Assembly (NCBI RefSeq): GCF_000340215.1
Contig: NW_006921532.1
Location: 5,683,094 to 5,747,093 of the forward strand
Length of the DNA stretch: 64,000 nt
Reading direction: 5' to 3'
Source of the DNA: Pseudocercospora fijiensis CIRAD86
Lineage: Eukaryota > Ascomycota > Dothideomycetes > Mycosphaerellales > Mycosphaerellaceae
Under the pieces are notes generated by a model. That model was not told where the DNA came from. It searched no databases and was given only the letters and a program-made list of their open reading frames with translations. Every line of letters begins with the position of its first letter. The first letter of the stretch is position 1. Positions 12,361 through 23,975 of the stretch are shown piece after piece. The translations under genes were made by a program, and so were the position numbers.

Positions 12361-12410
12361 AAGTTGCTAAGAGTTGCTAAGAGTTGCTAAGAGTTGCTAA
12401 AAGTTGCTAA
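12361..12410. repeat. 10-bp tandem repeat, five units
   Basis: Five consecutive units of aagttgctaa/gagttgctaa lie in exact 10-bp register. The same agttgctaa core recurs singly across the neighbouring 58-bp minisatellite. Confidence 0.85.
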
Positions 12411-12631
12411 AAGATAGCTAGAATAGCTATTCCGGCTATAAGGTAGCAGACCTGCTGCTAATCCGGGGTTTCGTTAGTTACGCTAACTTACTAGTCGGCG
12501 TAATCGCAGCCCTCGGCGGAGTATATAACGGAGCCTCGGATACTATACCTACTATAGCACTACCGCTAGGGGTGCTAGAAGTTAACGGGCCTAGCTGTTC
12601 CCGTAAGACCTACTACCGCCCGCCGGGGGTA

Positions 12632-12960
12632 CTAAAAGTTGCCGAAAGTTGCTAAAAGTTGCTAATAAAGGTTCTAAGTATAAGGCCTACCGCCGGGCGC
12701 TAAAAGTTGCTAGAGTTTGATAATAAAGGTTCTATATATAAGACCTGCCGCCGGGCGCTAAAAGTTGCTAGAGTTTAATAATAAAGGTTCTATATATAAG
12801 ACCTGCCGCCGGGCGCTAAAAGTTACTAAAAGTTAATAGTAAAGGTAAAAGTTCCTAGTATAAGAGCTGCCGCGGCCCGCGGGTATACTAAAAGTTGCTA
12901 GGGGCTGCTAATAAAAGGCCTAAGTACAAGGCCTACGGCCGGGGTACTAAAAGTTGACTA
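12632..12960. repeat. 58-bp GC/AT-mosaic minisatellite
   Basis: The block cgccgggcgctaaaagtt recurs at 12691, 12749 and 12807, an exact 58-bp period, with more diverged units on both sides. Each unit joins an AT-rich half (gctaataaaggttctatata) to a GC-rich half (ctgccgccgggcgc). Units differ mainly by transitions. Confidence 0.85.
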
Positions 12961-12999
12961 GATAAGCTATTCCTGCTAGCAAGATCTATTGCGGCCGGG

Positions 13000-14085
13000 A
13001 GTGCTAAGGGTTGCTAGAACCCTAGGGGTGCTAGAAATTAACTAGACTAGCTATTCCTACGAGACCTACGGCCGGCGGCCGTAGGGGCATGTCTCTATAT
13101 TCGGCGTCGTCTTGCATTCTAGTACGTTGCTCGTATCGATGTCTTATACTTTCTAGGATGTCGGGAGAGTATACTAACCTGTTTTCATCGCTCGCTACGG
13201 GCAACGGCTATAGGAAAAGAGAACTAGGCCAATTGGTTTGTTGTCGTATATAATAGTGTTATACTATTAAGCGGCGAATGATCTAGGTAAGTAGCTAGCT
13301 TATACGAGAAAAAGGTAAAGGCTATATCGTTATTATAGGGACGATTCTATTAATAGCCTTCCGATGCGTAGAAGTTGTTACTGCGTAAAGATTAGCAGCG
13401 CAGCTTAGCAGGTATTATCCGCGCGCCTAATATTGTTAAGCCCCGCTAAGACCCGGGATTCCGCAGATTATAATACCGACTTTACGACTTTCAAACGACA
13501 CGACAGCACTCTAACAATATATAGCACGCTAGTAACGTATATAGTACGAGATACGTCGAATAAGCGTATTCCTAGTAAAATCGCGCTAGTAAAGATGTCT
13601 AGTACGACAGCGACGACCGCACTGGCTTTAAGAACCTATCTCCGACTAAGACGATACCGTATTTCGAAGAAGGCCGACACTACTATACTATGCCTATTAT
13701 ACCGCAGCTACCGGCACTATAGCATATATTCGGCGCTTAGGGACCTAGGAAGGACCTAAAGGACTAGGATTTAAAGGACAATAATAAGAGCTATAGACTA
13801 GGCGTTCGAATAGCGGACCTAGTAGGACAATAAAAGTTAGTAAAAGTTGCTACTAGGTAGCTAAGAAACAGAACAGACGATTTGTATACCGATCTTAGTA
13901 CTAGAAGAACGGAGCCGACGATACGATAACCGAACTCCCTCCCCTATCCGCAATTTATTAGCTTAATTTGTATATCTTAGGAACTTTCGTTAACTTTTAC
14001 TAACTTCTACTATCCGTCGGTAAACCGAGGAGGCTATATAGTACGTAGTAGCTAAGGAGCGGCATTCGAACTTTCGCTAACTCCG
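13000..14085. repeat. RIP-degraded repeat DNA
   Basis: AT-enriched repeat sequence without recognisable termini. One open frame of 108 codons (13433-13759, plus strand) is the longest in the area but matches nothing I know and has the dinucleotide bias of its surroundings, so I do not call it a gene. Confidence 0.55.
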
Positions 14086-14217
14086 GGCTTTTTATAATAG
14101 CCTTTACGTACCTTACTTATATAATGCTAGGCTTTTTACAATAACCTTTACGTACTTCACTTCTATAATACTAGGCTTTTTATAATACAACTTTACGCTG
14201 CTAGGGATAATACACTT
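14086..14217. repeat. 44-bp tandem repeat, three units
   Basis: The motif ggctttttayaata recurs at 14086, 14130 and 14174, a strict 44-bp period; the unit also contains ctttacgtac. The third unit is diverged at its end. Confidence 0.75.
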
Positions 14218-14593
14218 TACGATATACTCTTCCTCTTCTTTACTTCCTTCTCCTTTAACTAGGTATCGTATATACCCTCTTACCCTCTTCTATAACATTG
14301 CCTTAAATATAAGGACTACGTAAGCGGTACTAAAGGCAGTATACGCGGTAGTAAGTTAAGCTCTAAATTGATCGAATTCGATTGTATATTAACTAGGTAT
14401 TTTAGCCGTCTCGCCCTCGCCGCGCCGCGCGCTCGTCTAGTAGAACGAGTACGACGTCCTCGTCTTAGTAGCAGCGATTCTATACGGTCAGACGCGAAAT
14501 AGCGCTAGCATTCGGTATAGACTCGCACTCTAGACTCGAATTACGTAAGAAATGCTAATTCTCGCTTAGTCCGGCCCTACTACTCCCTGCTAT

Positions 14594-14665
14594 GCCGCCG
14601 CCGCCGCCGCCGCCGACAATAACGATAAGGATAACGATAAGGATAACGATAACGATAACAATAAG
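14594..14665. repeat. GCC trinucleotide and GATAAC hexanucleotide microsatellites
   Basis: A GCC run (about 14594-14616) is followed directly by a run of gataac/gataag hexamers to about 14665. Confidence 0.8.
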
Positions 14666-15540
14666 AGATTAGGTAGTTAGGGTATTAGTCTTAGTCGCTG
14701 TTGTTTAGTTAGTCTTACGCTTGCTCGATAGTACGCAATTGCGCGTGTCCGCTAGCGCCGCTCTACCCTTTTAAATATATTATTAATTAATATACTACTG
14801 TTCGCTAGCCTCGCTTTAGTATAAGCACAATAACTTATCCTTTGTGTTTCTTCCTGTTTCTTCTCTTCTACGGTTGTTACAATATTGCTCGCGATACTAT
14901 CTACCCTAATATATATATAAGGTAAGGTGTTTAATAATATAGATATATACTATCCTACGAACGATACGGAACAAACGACTCTTTAGATTAATAGGTAACG
15001 CGGATAAAGGCGTATAAGGTAGCGTTATACGATATAAGTGTTGTCCGAATACTAGTATAAGCCTAAATGTTGCTAAACTTATATTCAATCTTTTAATGTT
15101 TTAATATTTAAATAAGAACACTTAAAACGTTAACAATCTATATTAGCAGCTACAACCATCCGTTTGCGCCTATATTACGCTTAGAATTACCCTAATATCT
15201 AATAGAATCTAGATCTCTACCTATAGGGCGATCGACTATTGCCGACCTTACTATCGCTATAATAATAGACCGATCTAAACGGCTTAGTATAGCTTTCTGC
15301 CCCCTGCCGTCTAAACATTCTACTATATTGCTACTACTACTGCCTTAGCATCTTCGCCGCTTGAAATAATTTATTCGAGAGCGACGACTAAGTACTCCTA
15401 TCGATATTTGCTCGAGATAGTATATATAAAGGGTACTACTACAAGTTAAACAAACTAACCAATTCTTAGGATTCCCGAAATTCCTAAAATTAGCCTAAAG
15501 CCGACCTTCTTCAACTTCGGCGTACTAGGCTGCCCCATTA
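14666..15540. repeat. RIP-degraded repeat DNA up to the gene-island edge
   Basis: AT-rich sequence with no supportable gene. Base composition shifts abruptly near 15540, where CA and TG become common again; I take this as the boundary with single-copy DNA. Confidence 0.55.
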
Positions 15541-15872
15541 TTGCATACTAGGGTCAAAGAACCGGACGAAGTACCGACGCAAACCCCGGCCTGTCTGGGG
15601 TCGTATACCACTATCTTGCGCTGCCCTATATACCACCTCAAGACAAGACTTTCAAGGAACATCCCGACATGCTATTGTCAGAAATATCCTGTCGTTCTGA
15701 TCCCATAACCACTAAAATGATTCTAAAGTCAATTGAAGCATTTGACAAGTCTTGATTATTACTGCGTGAATGCTACGAGGCTTCCGGGCATTAAGGTGGG
15801 CGTGTTCTCCTACTACATTCGGCAAATCGTTTTATCTCATTTAATATTGCCTACTAGGTCAATGACTGGCAA

Positions 15873-18031
15873 CTACGTCATCCGTAACTTGTTGGCACTG
15901 CCATAAGAAACCAGCTTGGCGTCAAATACTGCGCCTTTGCAAGCCCTGTCCTTCAGTGGTACGGGTCCATCCGGGGTACTCTGATTTAGCAGCGGCCATT
16001 CCAGTCATGTGTATAGGTGGTGTCCTAGCAGCAAAAATTGGCGATAGCAGTGGCGCTATCTTAGGGATGTCACCGTCAGCAGTCACGACCTCAGAACGCG
16101 GATTGTATCTTATCGTGCTCGGATTAACGGCAATATTCCACTCCGAAGCGTTCAGCATTACGTAGTCCTTCACTTCTAGTGGCTTATAGGCATCCGGATT
16201 CAGCTTGAAATTGTAAAAGTTGTGTGGACCGGTCATTGTTATCTCCGCCTTGACTTCGGCAGCGTAGAGGAGTGCACCGCGATATGCTGCCACGGTATCG
16301 TTGACTCTTGGCTCTACTCTGGTCCCCGTAGTGATGGTGTACATGACCGTCGAATTTCCAGCTGCAAGAGGGATCTTGTGCAAGCTACTCTCGTTGTCGA
16401 ATGATAGCTCGCTGTGCTCCGGAGCCGAATGGGAGAGTGTGTACCTAATCGCCTAGTCCGGCTGTCGGATGTAAAAGTCGAAGGGTTGCTAGGCCTTAAT
16501 CGTATAGACGAACACGTCTTCGAATGGATAATTAGTATTGCAGTCAACTGTTCCCAAGCCACGACCTACCTCTGTAGTGACAGAGGCTAGACTAAGAAGT
16601 GCATAAAGCAGACCTCGATTTCCGACTGTAACGTACGCTGCTTAGACAAACTTCGGTAGACCTTAAGGGTGATTGACTGTGCAGCAAGGAACTGTAACAT
16701 ATCAGTATCGATATAAGCTACATTGTATATCAATATTTGCGTCGCTCACAATTTGGCTCTAGGCCATACGTCTAGCCCGTCGTATCGACGTTGTAGAATG
16801 GGCTCTACGACAGGTTCTTAGAGAACGGCTAATTCGATTGCGACACGTACACGTAAGCCTACTACAAAAACCGAAGGGTACAAGGTTAGCAAGTGTCTCA
16901 GACATGGTACATGCCTTGAATCCAACAGACTTACCTAGTCTCCTGTCATGGCTCCAGGTAGCGCATTGTGCGCAGCGAGCTCAGCTCCATCGGCGTAGAA
17001 GTTTTCACCAAGTGCGCGATAGCTCCAGCTAGCAGAGAACATGACTTAGACAGATGTGCATGTCTCAGCACCATAGAATGGCTGCAGGCCATCGAGTCGC
17101 TCGTCAGCGATGACAGTGCCAGAAGGCGCTCCATAGCATTCCATCGTCCACCGAAAGCTATTCCTGTTCGTCTCGATCAGACTGTCGTTGTAATTATATC
17201 TCCTAATCACCGCCGGGGCTTTCAGAGCCTCTCCAACGTTGACGCCATACAGGAATTGGAAGTTGTCGTGCGTGAAGTTCTCGCTAAGCTTGTACAAGTC
17301 CTTGAAGGCGTAAGTGCCATTAACGTACCAGTCTTCCCACTTATAGCCATAATGATGCAGGAGTTCCATGCTCTCCAGCAATTCTTTTTCTTTCCCGCGA
17401 GGATATTTATCATAAAGCCACTGCAGACTCACAATGGTTTCTGCAACCCGACTCCTGTGCCAAAAGAAATATGCACCATTGAGCAGACCACCCTTTTGCT
17501 CGACCAGACTAGTTCCATTGTTTCTCAACATGGAGAGCATCAATTCGTTGAAATTATGCATAGCAGTCACAATTGGTTCTTCATACGTCTTGTTCGCATC
17601 AACGAGAGAGGTCCAAGCGAAGAATATCAACGTCCGGGCCCAAATCAAGCGGTAACCACCAGTCTCAGGACCGATCCAGCCATCTTTGGCAATCATGTTC
17701 TTCAAGAGATAGTCTGTCGCATTGTGCACTTGATCTTTCAGTCGCTGATCATCCAAGATGTATGCCAGTGGAACGAGCCCGTTGAGCCAGTATGGAAAGG
17801 CTTCATTGAGCCCGCTATACTCCTGTTTTCCACCTAGCCAAGTAGAATTGCGCACAAATCGATAGAAGTCCTAGAGATGGCCAGCGAGCCTAGCTGCTTC
17901 AGTCTCCATCTCTGCTCGTAGCTAGCAATTTGGAGTGACCTTTCCGAGTAGGGCACAAGGCTTGCTCCGGGCTCTGCGGCCAGAATACAGGTGATACTGC
18001 TCAGGGAGCATAAGATATGGAAGCCTCTCAT
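15873..18031 (-). pseudogene. GH127-like (DUF1680) beta-L-arabinofuranosidase-type gene, inactivated
   Basis: The minus strand encodes a secreted glycoside hydrolase of the GH127/DUF1680 type, in many pieces. A signal-peptide-like start (MRGFHILCSLSSITCILAAE) begins at 18031. The long open core at 17855-17046 contains WLGGKQEYSGLNEAFPYW and ends in GAETCTSV. Further on come a family-typical PCCTVNHP motif and a C-terminal beta-rich region (16383-15922), ending in a shifted frame at 15873. In-frame stops at 17922-17924, 17871-17873, 17046-17048 and 16935-16937 fall where Trp or Gln codons are likely; there are frameshifts near 17945 and 15950. GT-AG intron edges survive. Members of this family release arabinofuranose from plant polysaccharides. 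As written it cannot make a full protein. Confidence 0.8.
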
Positions 18032-18328
18032 GACCGTGATGGTGTTGGTAAGCAAAAGCTAAGTCGTGGTGGCGTTGAGCAAGGTATGGTAGATCGCAGT
18101 TCCACTCCTGACCTCTCTATGCAACTGGATGCACTCTCCACTTGTCGACTGTAACAATCCTTCGTCACTTGGCCTGTTTGACATTGGTGGGAAAATGACC
18201 ACCAATCGGGTTAGAGTGCAGGGAACATACTGTATCGAGAAATCGTGCATGGGTCTTATCAGGCATATGCTCGTGACTGTACCTTAGTTCCCATCCATTG
18301 CTATTTGACCGATAGATCAAAACGACCA

Positions 18329-19911
18329 TCAGAGGTCGTGACCACACAAATGTCTCTCGCCATCAACCAGCGTCCATGGGAATAGTTCGGTATCGTCAAC
18401 AGTACCCAATGCTCTCTCATCGAATGAGAGATCTCTCACAGCTCTCGTCTGTCCCTTCGGAATGATCTCATGCCCTTTAGTAGCCAGAATCGCAAGCACA
18501 TGGGCGGTAGCTTTAGCGTTTGTGGTGAGCTGACCAGGATTCGTGTTGTTGTACACATCACAAGATTGGTGATAGCAATCGTCTTGAGCCACTCCAGTGC
18601 CGGTATGTAGTCCTCCCACTGGCTTGTCTAGTGTCGACATGAATGAAGCGTAGTCGCTTCCACCAGTGAACACTGCTGCGGTTACATTAATGCCTTTGCT
18701 GGTGAAGTAGGCGACGAAAAGTTTTTCAATAACATCAGAGCCTGGAGCACCAGCGAGACCATGCGTATCTCCATCGCCATCGAAGACACCATAGTATCCA
18801 CGGGAGACCATGTCGAAGTTGAGGTAGAGAAGCAGATTGTCGGCGTCCTCGGTGTTATTGATGCTTGCAGTGTAGAACTTCGAGCCCACGAGACCATTCT
18901 CTTCTGCTCCCCACCACGCAAGGCGGATCTTGTTGCGAATGTTCTTTTCGCTCTGCAGACCGTCAAAGATCTCCAGAAGCAGTGTCGTTCCACTGCCGTC
19001 ATCATTTATCCCGGCACCAGCTTTGACCGAGTCGAGATGAGCACCCATCATGATCACATTTTGGGGGTCGCCACCGATAGACTCGGCGAAGACGTTCTGC
19101 GTAATCTTCTCCTCAATGGTCTGGGTGTGCTGAAAGTAGGCCTCAATCTCCTCCCCGGCTTCTAATCGCGCTTTCAGTGCTTCGCCATCGTCCTGGTTAA
19201 TGAATCCGCTAGATACATAGCCTTCCGGATCTGGGGCTGAGAGAGTACCACCGGTGACTTTTGTTGGCACGTTGTTGTACAATATGACATTCTGCGCTCC
19301 TGCTGCGGCTGCCGCTCTGATCCGACCAGCAATAGTTGTGTTGTCAGGACAGGTGCCTCGCTGAACCAGAACCATCTTGTCCTGAACATCAAAGCCTGAA
19401 TACCCATCAACAGTGCACGCATCGGTACCATTCGGCCCTAGGACAAGAGGCGCTGTGACGCCCTCCTCAGAGGTGCTTGGTGAGTACGTTGGTCCGAACA
19501 CATAGTAGTCTGTCTCTCCGACCCTGAACGTGATCGAAACAACATCATTGTATAGAGCTGGAAAATCTTGCGTCCAGGATGTCCAACTGGTAGAGCTTGA
19601 GAGCTTGGACAAGACGAAGTCTCGAGATGCATCAAAACCAGGAAGACCAAATGCCCTATTGCCACCATTCGCAGTGGCGATCTCGTCAAGGACGCGGAGA
19701 TTGTCCATCAACCTACGACAAGTCAGCGAAGGACACAACATGAATATAGTCCGCAATACCCTTCTGTAGTGATTGAGTCTTGCAGTCGCTGTGAGATTTG
19801 CGTTGCATTTAAGCCATCATATCTGGGCCTTCCATAGTGTTGAGCAGTAGCAATAGCGGCGAGGATTGTTGTCGCGAAAGTCCAGCTCGGTGGCATCGTG
19901 AAGCTCTGCAT
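18329..19911 (-). CDS. Secreted M28 family aminopeptidase with PA domain
   Basis: A zinc-dependent exopeptidase of the M28 family, removing N-terminal residues from peptides outside the cell or in the vacuole. The model is two exons (19911-19760 and 19712-18329) joined across a 47-nt intron, giving 511 residues. The N-terminus is a signal peptide (MPPSWTFATTILAAIATAQ region). A protease-associated domain lies in the first half (around VDGYSGFDVQDKMVLVQRGTC). The M28 metal ligands are all visible in order: GAHLDSV, INDDGSG, AEENGLVGS, NFDMVS and CYHQSCDV. An ATG 15 nt downstream is an alternative start. It lies just 3' of nothing coding and directly beside the GH127 pseudogene, yet is intact, so RIP damage stops between them. 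Confidence 0.9.
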
Positions 19912-20864
19912 AGAAATGATGCGCTCAGGAATGCGGTATTCAGTCCTTGGCCGGACCTCTGCTAAAGCATCAGCCAAACGCATCTGGAAAGACAGCGTTT
20001 TAAGTCATACATGATGAACAAATCTTCTGTGCCGCCTTTGATTGCTGTGGCAATTTCGGTACCAATATCTGTGTCAAGCTCAGAGCAGCCACCTCAGTCA
20101 GCCACAGCCTCGTGAGAAATGGGAGCATCTCAGACGAGAATCTTGATGGGCTCGCATATATATGCTTGCCAAAGACATTGACCGTTACTCAACCGACAGC
20201 TATCTCTTGTGCTCTCGTTCCTGTAATCTAGTCATGCAGTGGTCGATGTTGGCATTTCTTGTCACTCGGAAGCACCTCGTCACGTCACCGGCTGATTCGC
20301 GAGGACCAAGGCAAGCCAAGCCTGATTGCAGAACGACCTTCCTCTCTCGGCAGCAAGGCCGGATCTAACGCGCTTATAGGCGGCACTGCGGCAGGATCGT
20401 TGCAATGCTGCTTATTCTGAGACATTGACTGCCCTCGTTATAAGGTAGTAGACCGGACGTATTTATGCTTCGTGGGTCTTCAAGTTGCCTGTCGTACGTC
20501 TGTACAGCATAAGTCAGAACAAGCTTGAAACCCTCCATGCGGAATGTTACAAGAATAGACCCACAACTGCAAAGGAGCGACTATAGCCACTGTCGCATTA
20601 TTTCTGCTCAGCGCCATTCTGCTGTGATTCGGTTCTTGTCAACAGCACGTGCGACTCTGCATCGACTCAGAGATTCCTACAGTCCAGTCAGTAAATTGAC
20701 GGGAATCCGTTCGGGCTCGTCTTACAAGAGACAATGAGGCATTGAAACGTGAAGCGTGAAGCGTGAAGCGCGAAGCTCAAGCCTAGGCATTTTCTCGAGC
20801 CATTGCTCCGTGAGCCTCATCTCCCTGATAAAAACAACCGGGTACTGTCCTCAAACGATTTTGC
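19912..20864. other. Intergenic region
   Basis: Single-copy-looking sequence between the M28 gene and a degraded relative of the 2EXR family. It holds a short tandem stretch of cgtgaag-type units at about 20748-20776. No gene, RNA or clear promoter element is seen. Confidence 0.5.
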
Positions 20865-21371
20865 TTTGAAGCGTGGTCGTGTGCTTGTTGGTGTACTGGC
20901 ATGAGAATCTGACGACCAGATCGAGCTGTTCGGCAGAGAGCGACTCGAGCCACCTCTCGATGATGTTGATACGTTCATATTGCAGTAGTGAGATCTGTTG
21001 TATCAAGCTTGAGTCTCCTTGTTAATCCGGAGGAGCAGTGCTGGGCGACACGATAGCCTTTCGCGGCAGCTCCTGGGATGGAGAAGACTTCGCCATAGAT
21101 TATGTATGGCGTAAATCTCTTGTGGGAGACGCTCGAGGGGTTCAGTAATGGTGGTGGTCAAAGGTCCGCCCATGGCTCGAACGCAACGGAGCGAGAAGTG
21201 CTTTAGCATTCGCGCGCAGAATTTGTGCAGGCGCAAAGGTGTCTTGCGCGAGGTGGAGCAGACTTGCGTTTGTACTTGGTCCATGCAGACGTCGACAGGA
21301 GTGAAGCGCACCTTAGGCTCCCACCACACTTTGACCTCGCCCATTCCTAAAGCTTCAACATTCTCATGCAC
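20865..21371 (-). pseudogene. Degraded 2EXR/F-box-like gene fragment
   Basis: Three minus-strand frames contribute pieces that resemble one protein of the fungal 2EXR/F-box-like group: PLERLPQEIYAI, then IYGEVFSIPGA in another frame, PALLLRINKETQA, and finally ERWLESLSAEQLDLVVRFSC reaching a stop at about 20865. The order matches the family's usual layout (LPxEIRxxIY, then LLxxNxxxR, then an amphipathic C-terminal part), but frameshifts and a TGA interrupt it. It sits back to back with an intact gene of the same general type at 21458, suggesting a decayed duplicate or neighbour paralogue. Function unknown. Confidence 0.4.
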
Positions 21372-21457
21372 ACCAGAAGACTGCTCATCCGAGGCCAGCT
21401 TCCTGATTGTTCCAAGTCAATTAAAATCAACGCCAAATCGTCCCCAAGATAGACGCA

Positions 21458-22486
21458 ATGTCCCCACCGAACTTCAACATCGTCTCCACGGCTCTACCGC
21501 GTTACTACGATGAGGATCAGAAAGGCTACGTAGCAGACGAGAAGCACAAAGCATACCTCGATCGCCTCGCCGCTGCCCAGCCTGATCATCCAAGTCGCGG
21601 TAATCAGCCATTTCCATTCATGAGGCTTTCGGCAGAGCTGCGCAACAAGATCTACGATCTTGCCACGGACGTGGATGTGTACGTATTGAGGCGCGATCAA
21701 GTCACTTGTCTGACGCTGACTGTCAAGGATAGATATCGGCCAAAGATTCGTCCCAGGGATGGAGATAAATGCGGCCCACGAAAGACTCTCCGCACTAACG
21801 GCGCCAAAACTCGACATCAGGATCCAAGACACCAATACATCTTCGTGGGCAAGGGTCCAAGACTCATTGGGTACTCAAAGCCAGCCAAGCCAACTCCTGT
21901 TCCAGGGATTTTGGGCGCCAACAAGCAGGTATGTCGATTCGGTCTCGAGGGAGAAAGCCGTCCACGGTCGAATTCTGACAAGCAATAGGTCCGCGAAGAA
22001 GCTCTGTCCATATACTATGGTGCTGCGGGAAATATGTTCATGTTTTATGGCTGCAGATTTGAAATCGTCGCGAAATGGATCACAGACACGGTCGGCAAGA
22101 ATAAGTGCCATCTCCACTGCGTGATTTGGCAAGGCTGTTCAGCTCTCGTCGATGAAGAGGTTGTTGCGCTTGCAGCTATGTTCTTGCTGGAGCAGACAGG
22201 ACTCCTCAAGAATTCGACGCTCTGCCTCTGCAACACAGTAGGCATCCATGTCCTGTGTGGAGTTAATGAATTCGTGGAAGGGCTCGTCATCGATGGCAAG
22301 GCTTACGGCGAGACCAAGGAAGAGCTCGACGAAATGACATTTGCCGAACTCGAGTCTCTCCTTAGCAAAGACGTGCTCCAATGGTGGCAGGATACACCCT
22401 TCAAGGAATACCAGACGACCAGCGACTGTCCTATCTGCACTCCCTCGACCACAGAGGAAACGGCCGTCAAGGCCGACATACAATGA
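21458..22486 (+). CDS. 2EXR/F-box-like hypothetical protein
   Basis: Two exons (21458-21928 and 21989-22486) joined over a 60-nt intron with donor gtatgt and acceptor caatag give 322 residues. Near residue 50 is the hallmark segment FPFMRLSAELRNKIYDLA, followed after about 80 residues by ILGANKQVREEALSIYYG; this pair is typical of the large 2EXR/F-box-like families in Dothideomycetes. These proteins are thought to act as substrate adaptors of ubiquitin ligases or in protein contacts, but their actual role is mostly unknown. The C-terminal half has no recognised domain and contains several Cys. The start ATG has a good context and no upstream in-frame ATG. Confidence 0.75.
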
Positions 22487-22797
22487 GTCGGAGATCAGCA
22501 AATGCACTGCGCTTCTTTCAAACGGCGAAGGCTCACCTGCGGCCTTACCTGCGGCCTCGCGTCCGACTGTGCTCTGATGGAATACATTGGCCAAGAAGTT
22601 TAGGTAGAGTCGGCCGAGAGCAAATATCGCGCGTCTGTGAGGGGATGAAATGCTCACACTATTGAGCTCGCGACGACTCTAGTCGATCGTGAATGCTGCG
22701 CATCTATAGGCGCAATGGGTTTTGGGTGTAAATGAGTCACTATTCGAGCTGGGCTTCAGCGCAATTCTCTGCTGGCGTCTAGGTGATACTTACCTAG

Positions 22798-23106
22798 CTA
22801 ATTGAACGACTTCAAAAATGGTTCCAGCACTTTGTCAGTCTCCTTATACCTCTTGACAGCATACTCGAAGTCCGGATAGCTCCCATTGGTACCCATAGCA
22901 AATTGCTCATAGAGCTTGGCTGTATTCCGCGCTCGTAGAGGGTAATCCAACTGCCAGTGCATCCATTCCCACTCACGACGGACAAGTCCTCCTGTGGCGT
23001 GCTCAAACACATCAATCGTGATAGGTGAGGTATACGAATCAGTATGAAGAAGAGGCCGGTCCGGAGTGATTACTCGAATGTCTCCGGTCTCGCCTGGATT
23101 GTCCAC
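22798..23106 (-). CDS. Hypothetical protein, 3' part only
   Basis: An open minus-strand frame ends in a stop at 22798 and encodes a charged, aromatic-rich C-terminus (REWEWMHWQLDYPLRARN ... DFEYAVKRYKETDKVL). The frame is closed by a TGA just upstream and lacks an ATG at its 5' end, so the coordinates mark only the supported part; an upstream exon in another frame around 23110-23170 (GNVPVGLKYSVRVEPAPSL) may belong to it. I do not recognise the family. It could be an intact gene with an unresolved intron or a fragment. Confidence 0.35.
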   Translation of the reverse strand: MDNPGETGDIRVITPDRPLLHTDSYTSPITIDVFEHATGGLVRREWEWMHWQLDYPLRARNTAKLYEQFAMGTNGSYPDFEYAVKRYKETDKVLEPFLKSFN

Positions 23107-23299
23107 ACGAACGCAGGTTCACCAGGGAGGGAGCTGGCTCCACGCGAACGCTGTATTTGAGCCCGACTGGTACATTTCCTGCCCCTATCACAGATGGCTA
23201 GCAGAGGGGGGTTTGTCAGCTGTGGGAAGTAAGTCGCGGCAGGCCAGAAGCTGTTCCTCCATGACTGACTTAGTGTGAGGGTGTAGTCCCACAACCATC

Positions 23300-23975
23300 A
23301 TGAGCCGCATAGACATGATGCATTATATGCACTGGAGAAGTCACGCGTGGCTTGCTAATAAAACTGCAGGTGAAGATAGAATTAGGTTTTCCGAGCGGCC
23401 GACGGCCGTCGGATTCTCGGCCGCATCTCCGCTCGTTACCGCCGCCCTGCTCCTCTTGTAGTATCCGCTTCATACTGTTCAATTAGCACCTCGGTTTGTC
23501 TGCGGAAGAGACGGGAGTAAGAAGGAATGATGCTTGCTCACTGCAACCTCGCCATCTCTATACCAACGTGCCTTGTCGGTATTCACGCCTCTTCCTCCTA
23601 TCCCGACGCGGCACAAGAAGACCTACACGAGATTGGGCAGTGCAAACTGGCGACAGCTCGTTCCATTGGCAGCACACATGCCGTATCAGCAAATTGCGGG
23701 AGCCAAGCACTCCAGCTTGGAGTATATTGCTGTGGCTACTGAGGATGGAACATTCGCTGCGTTCGAGCATCTGCATTGGCTCTGTTCAATCCGGTTCCTT
23801 CGCGAACTTGAGAACCGAGGATTCTCCAAAGGGCAGTGAGTAAACTGACTGACAGTCAAGTCAGGGACATGATAATATCATAATCCGGGGCCTCAATGTG
23901 CTGATCTGCCGCACACATGCATAAGCCTCGTTCAGAAGAACCCACACGCTTTCTTCTTCCCCACGAACACTAAAC
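23300..23975. other. Intergenic region with a weak ORF
   Basis: The only candidate is a plus-strand frame of 101 codons at 23534-23839 (contains ANWRQLVPLAAHMPYQQIAG). It has no family match that I know and overlaps other open frames; I leave it uncalled. Confidence 0.3.

Noticed and set aside
12361..12960. CRISPR-like array
   Set aside because: Units are contiguous or share diverged copies without unique spacers, and the genome is eukaryotic; it is a minisatellite.
13433..13759. Possible 108-codon gene
   Set aside because: Placed inside RIP-degraded repeat DNA, same dinucleotide bias as its flanks, no motif.
16968..17837. Plus-strand open frame of 289 codons
   Set aside because: Antisense shadow of the GH127-like core; the minus strand carries the family motifs.
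22139..22657. Minus-strand open frame of 172 codons
   Set aside because: Antisense to the second exon of the 2EXR/F-box-like gene.
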